DNA of 64,000 bases. It comes from Ascidia mentula. Lineage: Eukaryota; Chordata; Ascidiacea; Phlebobranchia; Ascidiidae. The position numbers were made by a program, and so were the translations under genes. The stretch spans positions 13,344,001 to 13,408,000 of the forward strand of contig OX387201.1 in the NCBI GenBank assembly GCA_947561715.1, in the 5' to 3' direction. The notes beneath the pieces are model-generated. The model was not told where the DNA came from. It searched no databases and saw only the letters and a program-made list of their open reading frames with translations. Below are positions 1 to 12,900 of the stretch, piece by piece; positions within the stretch are counted from its first letter, which is position 1; every line of letters starts with the position of its first letter.

Positions 1-2279
1 CATGTCGTCAATATGAAAATACAAGTTTGAAAACAAGACACGTGAATGCCTGGGGTAGGTTGGTTGTTAATATCACTGGTTTATGACAACTGCCTGTGAT
101 ACATTCGGTCCGTTTTCGCCAAATATATAAACCAAGCTGGCATGCCGTACAACCACAATGGTAGAGTTATAATATTCAAAATAGTGTGATATGTGCATTG
201 TTTGCAGTGGGCTTTTAAACTTACGTGATAATGTGAACCGGTCTGGTCAAGTAAAGTACATGTTGTTTTCTCATTACGTGCATATCAAGCTAATCGCAAA
301 AAAAGGAAAGCTAACATAAACAATATCGCCCGCAAAGCCAGAAATAGCGCCACATGAAGTGCCACTCCACGATTAAAACGCCACCATATTTTCGTGTGCA
401 TATAATCTCAACCACAGCAAACCACCACTCAAAAACTTGTCACGTCGGTATTATTTATGGATGCGCACGCGTTCCTAACGACCGAAAAAAGGCGGGTTTT
501 CTATAAAAGCGCCTCGAGATCAATAATGAATAAGAGATGAGGTGGTAGCGCAGGATGGGGGTAAGAAGTTTGTATTTTATGGCGTTTAACATAAAACAAT
601 TACGTCGGTATCACGTTCTTCCAATTCTTGGAGAAATGTTTTAGTCAGAGCCCAAGTAATCGGGACGAACACATAATATAATTTATATTTGTATGATGCC
701 ATAATATTGATCGTATTGCTGGCAGTTCTACTAAAGTGCGATGCATATACCAGCATTGGCTTTTTACGTGTATGCCGGCTTGGTCCGTTTCAGCTGTGCG
801 ATCCTTATACACGTTAGTAGTACATTTCTCCTCACCAATCTTGCTACGTATGTCGTTGCGTTGTTGACCGCTTACTAGTTCTTCCGAAAACCAATGGTTA
901 AACGACGTTTACATACAGACGTCATCCCAGGAAAGAAATGTTACGAAAGTGTCAATCTCAATTGTCAGTAACAGGATCACGAGTTCAGTTAAAACAACGT
1001 TTAAGATTATGTGCAGGGCAGTAATGTTTCAAGCAGTCGCACTTAGTTTATGTCCGCTTTAAAGACACATGTTGGTAACCTAACGAAACGTTTTTTACAT
1101 CTAGCAATGAAGTAGCCTGAGAAAGTTGTGTAGTCGGGGAATAATCGGAAACTGATTATTTATATGTTCGTTAAACAGTCAATTTCATTGTTTAAAGGTT
1201 TTGGTAATAAGGCCAATGACCGGAAATCGTTATCTGGCGCACAAAATTATCGTGTTAAAGGATCTTGTGAAGAACAGCTTTTCCTCGTAGTTAGCCTGCT
1301 CATGACACGTACGTCCTGTATACAATATGATTATTTCACATATAAAGGCACGAACCCCGTCGAAAATATATTTATGCGTGTTACTGGCATCTTTATTCCG
1401 ACAAAAACCCAACCGGAGCAAACGCACGAACCTCGCAAGCATTTTGTTAGTCAGTGATGGGCGGCGGTAATACTAATCTTGCTTTCTAAAGACGTGGAGT
1501 TATTTTTCTGCAAGGATAAACACAGCAGGGAGCATAAACACCAAGTCACTATGAACGTATTTAAATCGTGACAGACGTTGGTTGCTAGTGTAAAGACCAG
1601 TTAACAGATCTAGAGCGATGTGTAAATTTTGACCAACATTTTGCCCGAGGGCGTCCACGGGTGTACGACCGATTAGCTCGCAACCTTTTCCGTTGCATTG
1701 CAAGGGGAGTTATAATTAGGATGTGGTGATTTTGCGCGCAGCTGGCAACTTTTTGGTAAACTGGGGAATGTAAGATTATTATCTATCAAAGCGAACTCAA
1801 GAAACCCTCCGGTTGTTTGTATCTCCGCGGTTTGCTGAGCACAAAAATAACTCTTCCGACGTAAGATTAGACCAACATTCTACACGTTCTGTTTCTGTCA
1901 GGCGCACAATGCAGGGTTTAGGCAGTGCTACAAACCATTTATAGCACTGTAAACGCCTCTAGTGAGTCTAAATAAAGTTAAAGAAACTTTGAAAGAAAGT
2001 TATACGCCTTAGGAAGTGCTTAAAATGAGGAAAGATACAGAACAAACTGTTGATAAGCAGATTAGAAACGGGTGAGCGTGTCGCACGAAGCAGAATCTGG
2101 TATACAGAAATGTAAAGGGAATGCAAATGCCCTATCTTGGATGTACCTGTTAATATGTATGCCGGTTGCAGACAAACGAAGCAAGATTTAAACAAAATAT
2201 AATCTTTATTTATTGCAACAGCATTAGGAGATTGACAAAACTTCAAGCAAATCTTATTGACAAATAATATTGAGGAAAC
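1..2279. other. Gene-poor stretch left of the methyltransferase
   Basis: No coding exon can be supported here. Open frames are short, lack family motifs and have no convincing splice partners. A TATAAAAG string at 502-509 could be a core promoter, but nothing recognisable follows it. If the dynein gene at 3995-18527 continues leftwards, as its family predicts, this stretch lies inside one of its introns. Confidence 0.5.
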
Positions 2280-3125
2280 ATGCTCCGTTATTACGAGGAA
2301 GAATCCCTCACACAATTCTACGCCAAATACCGAGGGGTTTACCCAAAGGAAGCAGCTGATTACGTCATCAAACATGCGTTTGAAAACAAGTGGAACCATG
2401 ATAAAAACCATAAAATTGATCAAATGGTGGAAGTCGGTTGTGGAAGTGGGCAATGTACAAAGCTACTAGCTCCATACTTCAAACACGTCTCAGCAACCGA
2501 CGTCAGTCCGAACCAAATCAAAATGGCCAATCAATGCAACGCGTTTAGTCACGTGACCTACGCAGAAGGAACAGCTGAGGAGATTAAAGCGGATGATGGG
2601 AGCGTTGATCTACTGGTGGCTGCTGAGTGTGCACACTGGTTGGACTTAAAGAGATTTCTTGCAGAAGCACAACGAGTTTTGAAACCGGATGGCACATTGG
2701 CAATTATTTGCTATTACTTTCCTGACGCTTGTCCGGCAGGTGGCGCCCGAGAACCATACGAAAACTTGCATTATATGACAAGGCAAGAAGCACTTGACAA
2801 GTCAAGTTATGATCGAGAGGCCTACGCAGAGCTAGAAGCATTGTACCCTAACATTTATTCACAAATACCGACCCAACATAAGACCAGCACCGTTTTTAAG
2901 TCAACAAAAAGCGTCAGCTTGGCAGTTTACAAAGCAATGCTGAGGACGGCGGATGCCATTCAAAGCGCTGATGCTGTTGAAGAATTTATCCATTTATTAA
3001 AGAAAGCGTGGGGATTGGACGAAAATGTTGATGAAACAACATTTATCATCGATTTGCATTTTAAGTTCAGGGTGATTGTGGCGAAAGATTTGTTGCCGTT
3101 TAAACAGTTTATCGCAAATTTGTAA
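2280..3125 (+). CDS. Single-exon class I SAM-dependent methyltransferase (type 11 fold)
   Basis: This 281-residue protein is an uninterrupted reading frame. Motif I is VEVGCGSGQ (residues 50-58), which binds S-adenosylmethionine. The acidic residue of motif II is D74 in ATDVS. AHWLD (119-123) and RVLKPDGTLAI (132-142) match the later Rossmann strands of the Methyltransf_11 family. It is probably a soluble small-molecule methyltransferase like the trans-aconitate methyltransferase group; the substrate cannot be read from sequence. The start is fixed by an in-frame TGA three codons upstream (2271-2273). No signal peptide or membrane span is seen. It is intronless, unlike every other gene here, and lies downstream of and opposite to the last visible DNAH2 exon. 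AATAAA at 3555-3560 may be its poly(A) signal. Retroposition or an old single-exon gene are both possible origins. Confidence 0.85.
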   Translation: MLRYYEEESLTQFYAKYRGVYPKEAADYVIKHAFENKWNHDKNHKIDQMVEVGCGSGQCTKLLAPYFKHVSATDVSPNQIKMANQCNAFSHVTYAEGTAEEIKADDGSVDLLVAAECAHWLDLKRFLAEAQRVLKPDGTLAIICYYFPDACPAGGAREPYENLHYMTRQEALDKSSYDREAYAELEALYPNIYSQIPTQHKTSTVFKSTKSVSLAVYKAMLRTADAIQSADAVEEFIHLLKKAWGLDENVDETTFIIDLHFKFRVIVAKDLLPFKQFIANL

Positions 3126-3994
3126 GATTTCTATATTAACTGCGATGATCTGTTTCGTTTTTTAACAGGAAAAATAACATCCATTTTTCACGTACAAGTT
3201 ATTGTTTTTAAGTTGCATGATTGTCTTGTGATTAACATTTAGACTTTGATATGTGCGTTAAAGTGTTTTGAAAAGGAGTATGTCGATATTTAATGCAAAA
3301 CTCTACGCTGTAATCACAAAACTTTTGTGATCAGTGTTTGTTCCCCGTTATACTAAAACATTTTATACAGTCATGCCCAATCAACACCACACTGTTATTC
3401 GCAATAATTACACAGACTGGCTTGAACTAATTTGCATTTCAAACAAAGTGGTGTTAATTACCAGAGTATTTGAGGATTTATGTTATGGAAGCAACTCTAA
3501 CTGTAGGAGCTGGTACTGGGGATGGTATGGCAGCTGCAGTGTTAGTTACGTTCAAATAAAATTAACAAATGAGAATTCTACTAGAGGAATAAAATACTAG
3601 ACAGCTGAATAAAATTACCAAACCAAAATCTAAACACAAAATTAATACCAAAATAAAAAAATCTCCAAATCTGAAAACAACACGTATTCCTTCCACAAAA
3701 TAATAGACATAAATACTGCACAATAAAAATTCGACAACATCGAAGTTAGTGGCCCTAATTCCCCCGTGAACCATAAAGCTAACCTGAAACTACATCGTGA
3801 AAACACTTTGACGCTTGGTCCAATAAATTGAACGAAGCTGTAATATTATTTTACAACGTAGGGCCAACCTTGGTGATAACTATGACGTTACAAAGTCACT
3901 TTTAACATAATGTGATACGCAGCCACAGTAAACCAGTTAATTTGCCTTTTGAAATTCCGTTACATAATTTTTTTCTACAAAAATATTGCCTTAC
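3126..3994. other. Methyltransferase 3' flank / expected DNAH2 intron
   Basis: AT-rich, with only short chance frames. On the minus strand, where the next dynein exon (start of AAA1) would be expected just past the donor at 3994, no AAA1 sequence or Walker A motif can be found. Confidence 0.5.
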
Positions 3995-6900
3995 CTTGTC
4001 CCAATACAAGCGAAGCTGTTGCAGCCATTCAAAGGCGGTGACGTCATTGGTGCCGGTCTTAATCAACTTATCGATGACGTCACGTGCATGCACTTCAATT
4101 GTGACAAGGGCGACGACTTTGGATCTCTGGTTTTTGTTTAAATTCCCCCGAATAGCTTCAGAATATTTGTTGAGCATGGAAACCTACAATGACAAGGTAT
4201 TCATTTGAACATATATTTGAGAAATGCTTCAAAAGCAGTTTTATGTACCAGTGTCACAAATTAAAAACAACATGTTTTCGAATTCACATGCAGCGTAACA
4301 TATGTAGGACTTGACGCGAGACATTCAAGTAAGAGCAGTTTGACCAACCAAGAAATAGCTAGTTTGTAAGTAATAAGTTAGCTGTGCGTTATCACCTGCT
4401 TCTTCTTGACGCTCTTCAATGCTTTCTTATCTCCGCGTTCTTTACACGTGATCAGAGCTTTGGTGCAATCAGCAGTCCACTGGATTTGACTTGCAGTGAT
4501 TACTGGCTGCACATTTAAGAGTAAAAACAAACTTAGGAGTTTTTTCTGGTAAATCACTATTACGCGTGTAAACCAGTTGCCAACGGCAACAGTTGCATAT
4601 CGTAGCAACGTGAGTTTTTATCCGAGTAATTATTGGTAAAGAAAGCGCATATGGCGTATAAACAATACTCACCTGCCCAGGCCACTCTTTAATCCATCGA
4701 TCTCTCTTGTTCAGCATTTTCTTCAATGCGTTTCGTGTTTGTTTTAAAACCTCCTTTAGTGTCCACCTCATAGTTCGTTCCACGTCACACAACCATGCCT
4801 CCACCGGCCCTGTAATTTCCAAACAACACTTACAACAATGCCACAAATTTACCTCAAAATCAAAACCACAAACCAAGTAAATTGTACTGAGTCTTAAAAG
4901 AGGGAAAGCAAGTGGATTAAAATAAATGTTTCCATTCCTAACCTTCAAGTAAAACAGGGTTTCCGAATTCGACAAACTCTCCTTCAGAGGAATACATTCC
5001 GGATGCTTCCATCTTCTGCCCGTGTCCGATCTTCTTCATCATCAGAGTCTTAATGTTGTCGAAGCACTTCTTTAGATGTGGTTGTACCTGGAAGGAAAAA
5101 AATGTTTTCTTTAAAAGCAAAGGTCACTAAAGTTTAATTGTATTTCGTGGAGAACGTAAGGAATTCCTTTCAATAAGAAATGTTTTTCTATGAGGTAAAT
5201 TTATTAATTGAAAAATTGTGTTACTGCGCAAAATGAAATGTCAAACAAATTTTCCCAAGTTTGCCACAACTTTCTTACTACCACACAAATATCATTAATC
5301 ATCCGCATTTAAACAGTTGTAAACAAGTTCAATAATACAACGAAACTATATGAGCATCAGGATATTTACTCACAGCTTCTGGGTTTCGCGATTGACCGAG
5401 AATTTCCAGCAAGTCGTCGTTTGAAAGGAAATAAAACCTCGGGAAGATTTGACGTTTGGTTTCAAGATACATGTCAAGTGACTTCTGTATTTCCTCAAGT
5501 TTGCCGTTCATATCGTTCAGCTGCTCCAACATTCCTATAGAAAAGTAAAACATTTACCTACCATGACGAACATAACGTCCCAGCACATATTTGCAGTTTT
5601 CCGTGGATTTATTATTTGGGAAAATAGTTTACGGATATTTTTTTGACAAACCGAATTATTTCACAATTGCCGACCTGGATGGTGAGTTCCCCTCCTTGCG
5701 TTGTTATCTTTATGCAATCTCGTCATTATCATCTTCCAGTTCTGGTTGACTTCATCAAACTCTGCCGATTCCCTCGGAAGTTGTTTGCGGATATCTTCTC
5801 CCATGAAAATGTTCTAAGCAAATTGACGAAGATTTAAGAAAACATCAATATATGCGACCAAATAAGTTTTTAATTCCACAAATAGAAAAACAATATGATA
5901 AGCAAAGTGGAGCCAATAATATGAATTGTGTATAAGCTGCAGACAGATGGCCACTGTTTCGACCTAAAAGGTCTCATCCCAATGGATTGGTGCCCAACGG
6001 ATGACGGTGATTGCATAGTCACCACAAAGTGGAAGTCTTTGCTTGTCCGTTTGGTCAGCAAAGTCGTCTGTTAGTCACACCAGCTGCACTGATGAGACCT
6101 TTTAGGTCGAAACAGTGGCCATCTGTCTGCAGCTTATACACAAGAAAAACAATAGTTTCACGTAAATGCATGTGGCAATTGTATTTTTTAACAAGGCGAA
6201 TTGATTTATTTTTAGAATTTAATTGTTTGAGAACGTTCAAATCGTATTCGTTGTTTTATAAAAACGTGTAGTTTACCTCAAGGTACATCCACTGTCGTTG
6301 CACAGTCAGAATCATTTCAATGCACTCCATGATAAGTGACAGCGTCCTTTCCCATAAATCGACTTGCTTTTCGAAAGCTTTGACGAAACGAGAAGCCTTC
6401 ATTGTCGACAGCGTCACCTGGTGGTCCTCGAGTTGCTGGAATATTTCGTCCGTTCCACGAAGTCTGGGTGAAAACAAAAAAATTAACCCCTGTTATAAAT
6501 GACGTTTGGTGCGATTCAACCAAAAATTTAAGCAAAATAGCAAGCTTGGTAGATGTTCTGTTCAGAAAAATACATTTCGCATCGTCAGTATGCGCGACTT
6601 TTTTGTTGAATCGTTTATTTGTGCAGATAAGTTATAATACACTTAACAGCAACAGCTGCAGCACAGATATTTTTTGGTAATACGACCTCGATTAACATTA
6701 GCATCGCAGTATTAAACAACATATTGCTGCAACTTACTTGAAGTGTCCTTTATCCTTATACGGTGTAACGTCAAGGATTATGTCGTTCCAAACAGATTCA
6801 ATTTCAGATAAAGTCTGGAAAGAGAAATCAATGTGGATGATCAACAGACAATATTTCCCTTTCGTAACCACACATGTAGGGAAATGTTTTGCTGATATAG

Positions 6901-9900
6901 GGGAAAATTTGGCTCATATGTTAACGATTGGTTAAACATCTTGACTAAGCGCAACTTTAATAAAATATTGCGTACTTCCTCGATCGCCAACTCCTTGCTG
7001 GCTGCTCCAGATATTTCCGAAATTTGTTCAGCATGCGAATCCAAACCAAGTTCTATGATTCTCTCCAATGTAAAGGTTTCGCTTTGATGGTCAAAGGGCC
7101 GTTGAACCTTCACGTAGCAAACAAACATATAAAAGTTAAACATGCTCCTTTTTTTACACAAATACAATTGATTTTTGCACACTGTCGGTTTCTAGGTAAT
7201 GCTTAGCAAAGTACCGACGCAATGTCAGAACGACAGGAGATAAAGCAAAGTCGTCGTTCTAGAACAGGGTTTCTCAAACTGGGTACCGTGAAGTTGGTTC
7301 AATTGCGCCGCGAGAAATTTTATCTAAAATGTCATAAACTACCACTGCAATAGTCGGTTTCCTTGACGACAATAATTAAAAATAAACAACGTTCGAAACT
7401 AAAAGCAGTCCTGAATCATAGCAATTCGTTCACCTAACCAGGACCACCTGCTGTTTCATTTTAAATCTTGAGCCGACTGAAAAGTTTTGTGTGCCGCAAA
7501 CGAATTAAGAGGATCCAAGTGTGTCGCTAGCCTAATAGGTTTGAGAACCCTTGTTCTAGAAGACGCTCCAGGCTACGTTGGTGTAAGGCAAGTTCAGTAG
7601 TATCTCAGTGTCCAACATATTGACATTACTTCTGTTTTAATTTGGCTCCAATGACGTTCACGCATGGCCTGGTTTTTCAGGTCCGTGATGAGAGGCATTG
7701 TGCGTTTGAATTGCTCAATTCTATTCTTCGAGAAGTCAACAACCTCCCACTCTTTGTCCTGCAATCAAAAACACAAGGAATACAACGTTAACATTGTACC
7801 CTGCGGAAGAAACTTGCTATTTTACACTCGGTTAATCGATTTTTTTACATGACTTAATTTGAAAAATTCGAACTTTTTACCTTGACTTCACGACTGAGTT
7901 TGTTCAATTTCTTGTACAAACCCTGAGCTGTCATCTCCATGTCTGTTGTGACGAGGTCGTTAAATTGACCAACCTTCCACTCCGCCCACAACTGTTCCCA
8001 TTCCTTAGTAAGATCCCAAACCTAAATAAAAGTTTTGTTTGATTTGCGAGTGAGTGTTACTTGCGTACTACAAAAAAACAAACGGTTTAAATATGCTTCA
8101 CATCAGGTATTCCCAAAAATTTTCGCTCAGGACCTCTTTCAATTAAATAAAATGTTGTCAGACAGTAATATAATTTTTGATTGTTATTATGACAACAATG
8201 CCGACAGAGTCGTGACACTGGTAAAGGTAACAATTGTTACTTGGTCAATGTTGTCCAGGTCTTTATCCAGACTGATAAGATCTTTAGAAGGTTGTTGTTC
8301 GATCTTGAAAATACCAAGTCCTCGTCTTAATGAGACTTCTTCCAACTTCAAATCACCAACTCCTTTCCTGTAATTAACATTATAACACATCATGAAAACT
8401 TCCCTGGTGTTGATAACTCGCGCAAAAACAACTATTAATTCTAACCAAGGTTTTGGTCGTTATTCAACAAACCTTCATCGGGTGATACTTTACGAAAAAG
8501 AAAGGGTCGGAAAATGATCACCCCGATAATGGTTTGTTAAATAACGACCGAAATGTTGGTTAAAATAAATATATTTTTGTCCAAAGAGCCCTGTGTTTCT
8601 TGTCAATATGTCTGGCAGCTTCAGTAACAAATTGCCCGGCATTGTTTCTTTTTCAGCAACGAATTTGCAATTACACAATAACACCAAAACTCCATACAGC
8701 CCATTAAAAAAGAAAACAATACAACCAACTGCGTATAACTAAATACTAACTTGAAGTTTCCGATAACTCCAATCGCATCCTCCGATGTGAATGAACTTGT
8801 GAATGGACCTTGCTGAACGAAATCGGATGAGAGCGCACCTACACGCTTCCTGAACTCCTCCGCTTGACTCAGCAAACCTGTCTTGAATTTCTCTTTGTTC
8901 TTTTTCAGCATGACGTCTGCATCTATTATAGCTTGTTGGAAGGCGACCCACTCAGAACCAAGGTTGTCCAACATAGTCTGGGTCTGCGTTGTTTGCATTA
9001 AGGTAACTAATTGTATGGTTTCAAGAATTATTGTTGTACAGTATAAAATATGAAATGAAATATTTTATACCTAAAAAATATAGCATAAATATCGACATCG
9101 CCATTAAAACTATTTAAAAAAGGAAAATGGTTTAGTTCAAGTTTTTCCTCAGTTGATCAACTACGAAATTGAGTTGGAAATTACCTCTTCCCCAATGACC
9201 ACTTCATACTTGACAAGTATTCCGAACTGATCGTTGATTGGTGGGATTCGTTCCTCTGTAGCTTGTATGTCTGTGTGCAACTTCTCCCATAATTCAAGAC
9301 CTTCACCCAGTTCGTCCAACGTCTTAGGTATGTGACTTACCCTGCAACAAGCGATTGAGACGTAAATAGTTTGTCAACAGAACTTAACGTTTGGTGAAAA
9401 ACAAGAAGGTTATTAAAATAAAAACACATATTAGAAAAGGTTTGGAAATCTTGAGTTTAAAAAAAATAATATTGCACCTTTTGCAACTTGACAGGAACAT
9501 TTGCTTTGTTAGCAATGAGATTTATGTTCTGTATATGATATATTGCGGAAATTTAAATAAAGCAACACTTGTTCTGATTTAACAAAGATATATATAATTT
9601 TCTACTTCTCTGCGTTGTTCTTCAGGAATTCGGTGAGCTCGGTTAGTTTCTGGGACGCCATCTCGCGGAGGAGTGTTGTAAATTTACTCTGCCACTCGTT
9701 GCAGTGAGAGAGAAGAGCAAATTTGAGCGGGGAGCAATCCAACAACACGAACTCAATGTTAAGAACGGTTTCCTCCTTTTGAACATTGTTGCTCACTTCT
9801 GTGTATCTGTGTGTGGAAAAATATAAGATGTTGCTAGGTATATGCAACGAGACCTTTTTAATACCTAAAATAAACCTTTTTCAATGTGTATTTAGGCGCC

Positions 9901-12900
9901 TAAATTTAGCTAGAAGCTTTGACTTAAAACAACAACAAAAAAACATAGTAAAAGTGTTGTGTGATTAGCGAATACGTTAAACTTCACAAAGAAGCATATC
10001 TGTGCGTTTACAAATCGATATTTTGCCTGAAAAGTTTTATGGTTTCGTTCGCGTACCTTCCAATGTCAGCATCAAAGCTTGCAACAGGTGGATTCAATCT
10101 CTGATATCTTCGAATAAACGCGTCCTTGTTTATTTCCCAGATCTCCTTGTAGTTATCCCAGGTTGTGAGATAATTCTGAAGATGTTTTGAATTCTCAACC
10201 ATTCCATCCTGGATGCTGCGGTGAATTTTACGAGTCTCCTCGTCTTTCTCTGCGATAACAAGCATTTTCCCACAATAAGGTCGTAATGAGAATAGTCATG
10301 TGACTTTTGTTGAAGGTCTTTACAATTAAACCAGCAGTTGTTAATACAGAGGTTTGTTAGATCCTAAAACCACCCAAAAACATGACTTTAGTCTGTTACG
10401 TTACGTGAGCAAAGTTATAACAGAACGTCTGATGGTTATCAGTAGTTTTATGGAGAACATATTTGTGATGAAATAGTGAACCAGTCTCTACATATAGTCC
10501 TAAAATTGTGTTACACTGAATGGGTCGACCCCGGTTACTTTCTAAACAAAATAAATGCTTCGGAGACATATCTGTAAATGACACCATAACCCACCAATAA
10601 TAAGTGCGATGCTTTCCTTGTGTTCATAATGCATTCGTTTACTCCGTGCAAGGATCTCAGGCAGGTGTTTAAATCCAGCGATGGCGCTAGTGAGCTGTGT
10701 GCTGACGTTGCGAACGATGGTGGCAAGTTGCTGAAGAGTCGGCGAGAATTCCACCTACAAAAAAAACACATGACAGAATCATTACAAATACCAGTAAACA
10801 ATATGTTTGGCATAAATAGAGAGTATGTACATCCCGCCGTGCAGCTGCTGACCCTCAGTTAACGAAATGAGAATCTACCACAGACAATCCAGTAATGGTG
10901 ATAAAACCACAGCGATAAGAAAGAAGTGATAATAATTGAAAAAAGAGCGAGAATAAAAGAACGGACAGGGAAAGTGAATCCAAACCACACAATCCGGGAG
11001 GTGACAGTGTGGGGAAGTGATTAATGTTATCGTGCCTAAAAACGGTTCATAGCTCCCAAAAAGAACTGCTGCTAATATTATTGATTGTATTACTTGTCCA
11101 ATAACTGAAGGGGACCTTTCAAGGAGGAATACATTAGATTAATATGAGATGCCATTGTTAAGACACTTGTATCTCCATGTTTGGTGGTTAAGTGATGTTG
11201 GATACAAGCGTATATCGATGGTGCTCCCTAATTTCTGTGTGACTCAGTGAACTTGTTTTAGTTTGGTTTGACCAACATATTCGGCTCGGCATTAAAGCGA
11301 GGTCGTCACACTACATTCTCTGGCTCAATTAAGGGGTTGCGTAAAAAACATTTTTTGAATTTGTCCATATATTATGCAAATGTTTCTTTTTTGTTGTGAC
11401 TTACAACAGGTGTGTTATTTTTCCCATTCTTTAACACGACTTTCACGCGGAAGAGAGGATTTGGAGATGATTTTCCATCTCCGTTGATTGCTTTCGATAT
11501 TTCCAGCAAAGAAGATTTGACGTTGAGTCGGAAAGCATCTTCAACGTATTGATCGATTCGTTCAGTGTACCTCACCCAGTGCTGCTGGACCTATAAATAA
11601 TTAACAAAAATTATGAAGTGTAGTGTGGATTTTTGCATTATCTTCGAACACTTCATGTACCTGCGTTTGAGTATGTTCACAAATCGATTGTAATTTGACC
11701 AAAAAATAACTACACGGGTGAACAATGAACACAAGAAATAAAGTGGCATGGACACTAATCAAACCATTACGGTTATCGAGTCAGGCGCCCACGAGACTGT
11801 AATTTTCTTACGGTGCAAGATTGCAGTCATTCGTAAGTCATTGAGAAAATGCGACGCAATACTTTTATACAACTCAAAAAAACAAAGGTCTTTCCTCCGT
11901 CTAATGCAAACTAAAATATTGTAAAATCAGTTAAAAACTTACATCCATCCCATCGGTCTTAAACACCTGGTAAGTGTTTTTCATTGTCTGTAAAACTCCT
12001 TGATGGATCTCCTCCAATTTCTTCTGCACATTATTTCTGTGTCGATATTGGTCGTCCTGAAACTCGAGCTCCTGAAAAAATACGATTACTCGGGACAATA
12101 AATATTATTTCCACACACATTTTTTACCTGGTAGATTCGCTTGCCGTCAAGGTGGACAAGTAACATTTCGCTGATCTTCCGACAGTTTTGTGCAATCGTC
12201 ATGTTTGCCCGCTTGTAATCATCCACTATCGCTTGAACCTTTGCCAACATACAAAAGTTTCGGGAAACTTCGAACAAAACACGTGACGAAACACAAACAA
12301 CCCAAAGTCAGTTAAAGAAATCGGCAGCGTAATTTCGAAAGTTGATTTTGCGAATCAAAGGAAACAAATTTACTGCTGAAGGTTGCTTAAACTTTATACA
12401 CAACGATATGTTAAAACCCATTTACACTTAACTACAACCACAAAAATGTCAATCATTAAATGCAACGGAAGGGGACTACGCTTTTAATTGGTTGGTTACA
12501 AATTACCTTCTTAGAATGGAGACGACATTCACCAACAAAATACTCAGAAATTCCTTTTGATGCCCAAGTAAGTTTAGTTAGACCGGGGTGAATTTTTTTA
12601 TCCAAAGAGCGAATCCTTTCCTTGAAAAGTCCTCGCTCCTCAAACGAAAGCACGGAAATGATACGGTTGTAGTCCCTACGTAAATAAAATCAGCATTGGT
12701 TAAACGTCGTTGATGGCAGTTTTGTTAAGGATTGCACAATTTGTAACATTGGACAACACCCATTATACGCCCAACTAGGCAACCAATCATATGCTGACCT
12801 GACGACCAACAGGACGTGTTCTCGCAAACTTCGCAATTCTTCTCTTTTTGAGTAGACGTCATTGACGTAATGAGGAATTTCGAACATGAGACGCTCCCAG

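Noticed and set aside
502-509. TATAAAAG as a promoter feature
   Set aside because: No recognisable coding sequence follows, and such strings are common in AT-rich DNA.
1968-2453. 161-codon minus-strand frame overlapping the methyltransferase start
   Set aside because: Antisense shadow of the methyltransferase; no motif, no splice partner, and not dynein sequence.
3334-3600. 88-codon plus-strand frame after the methyltransferase
   Set aside because: Low-complexity Trp/Ser/Cys sequence in AT-rich flank; no homology and the methyltransferase already has its stop.
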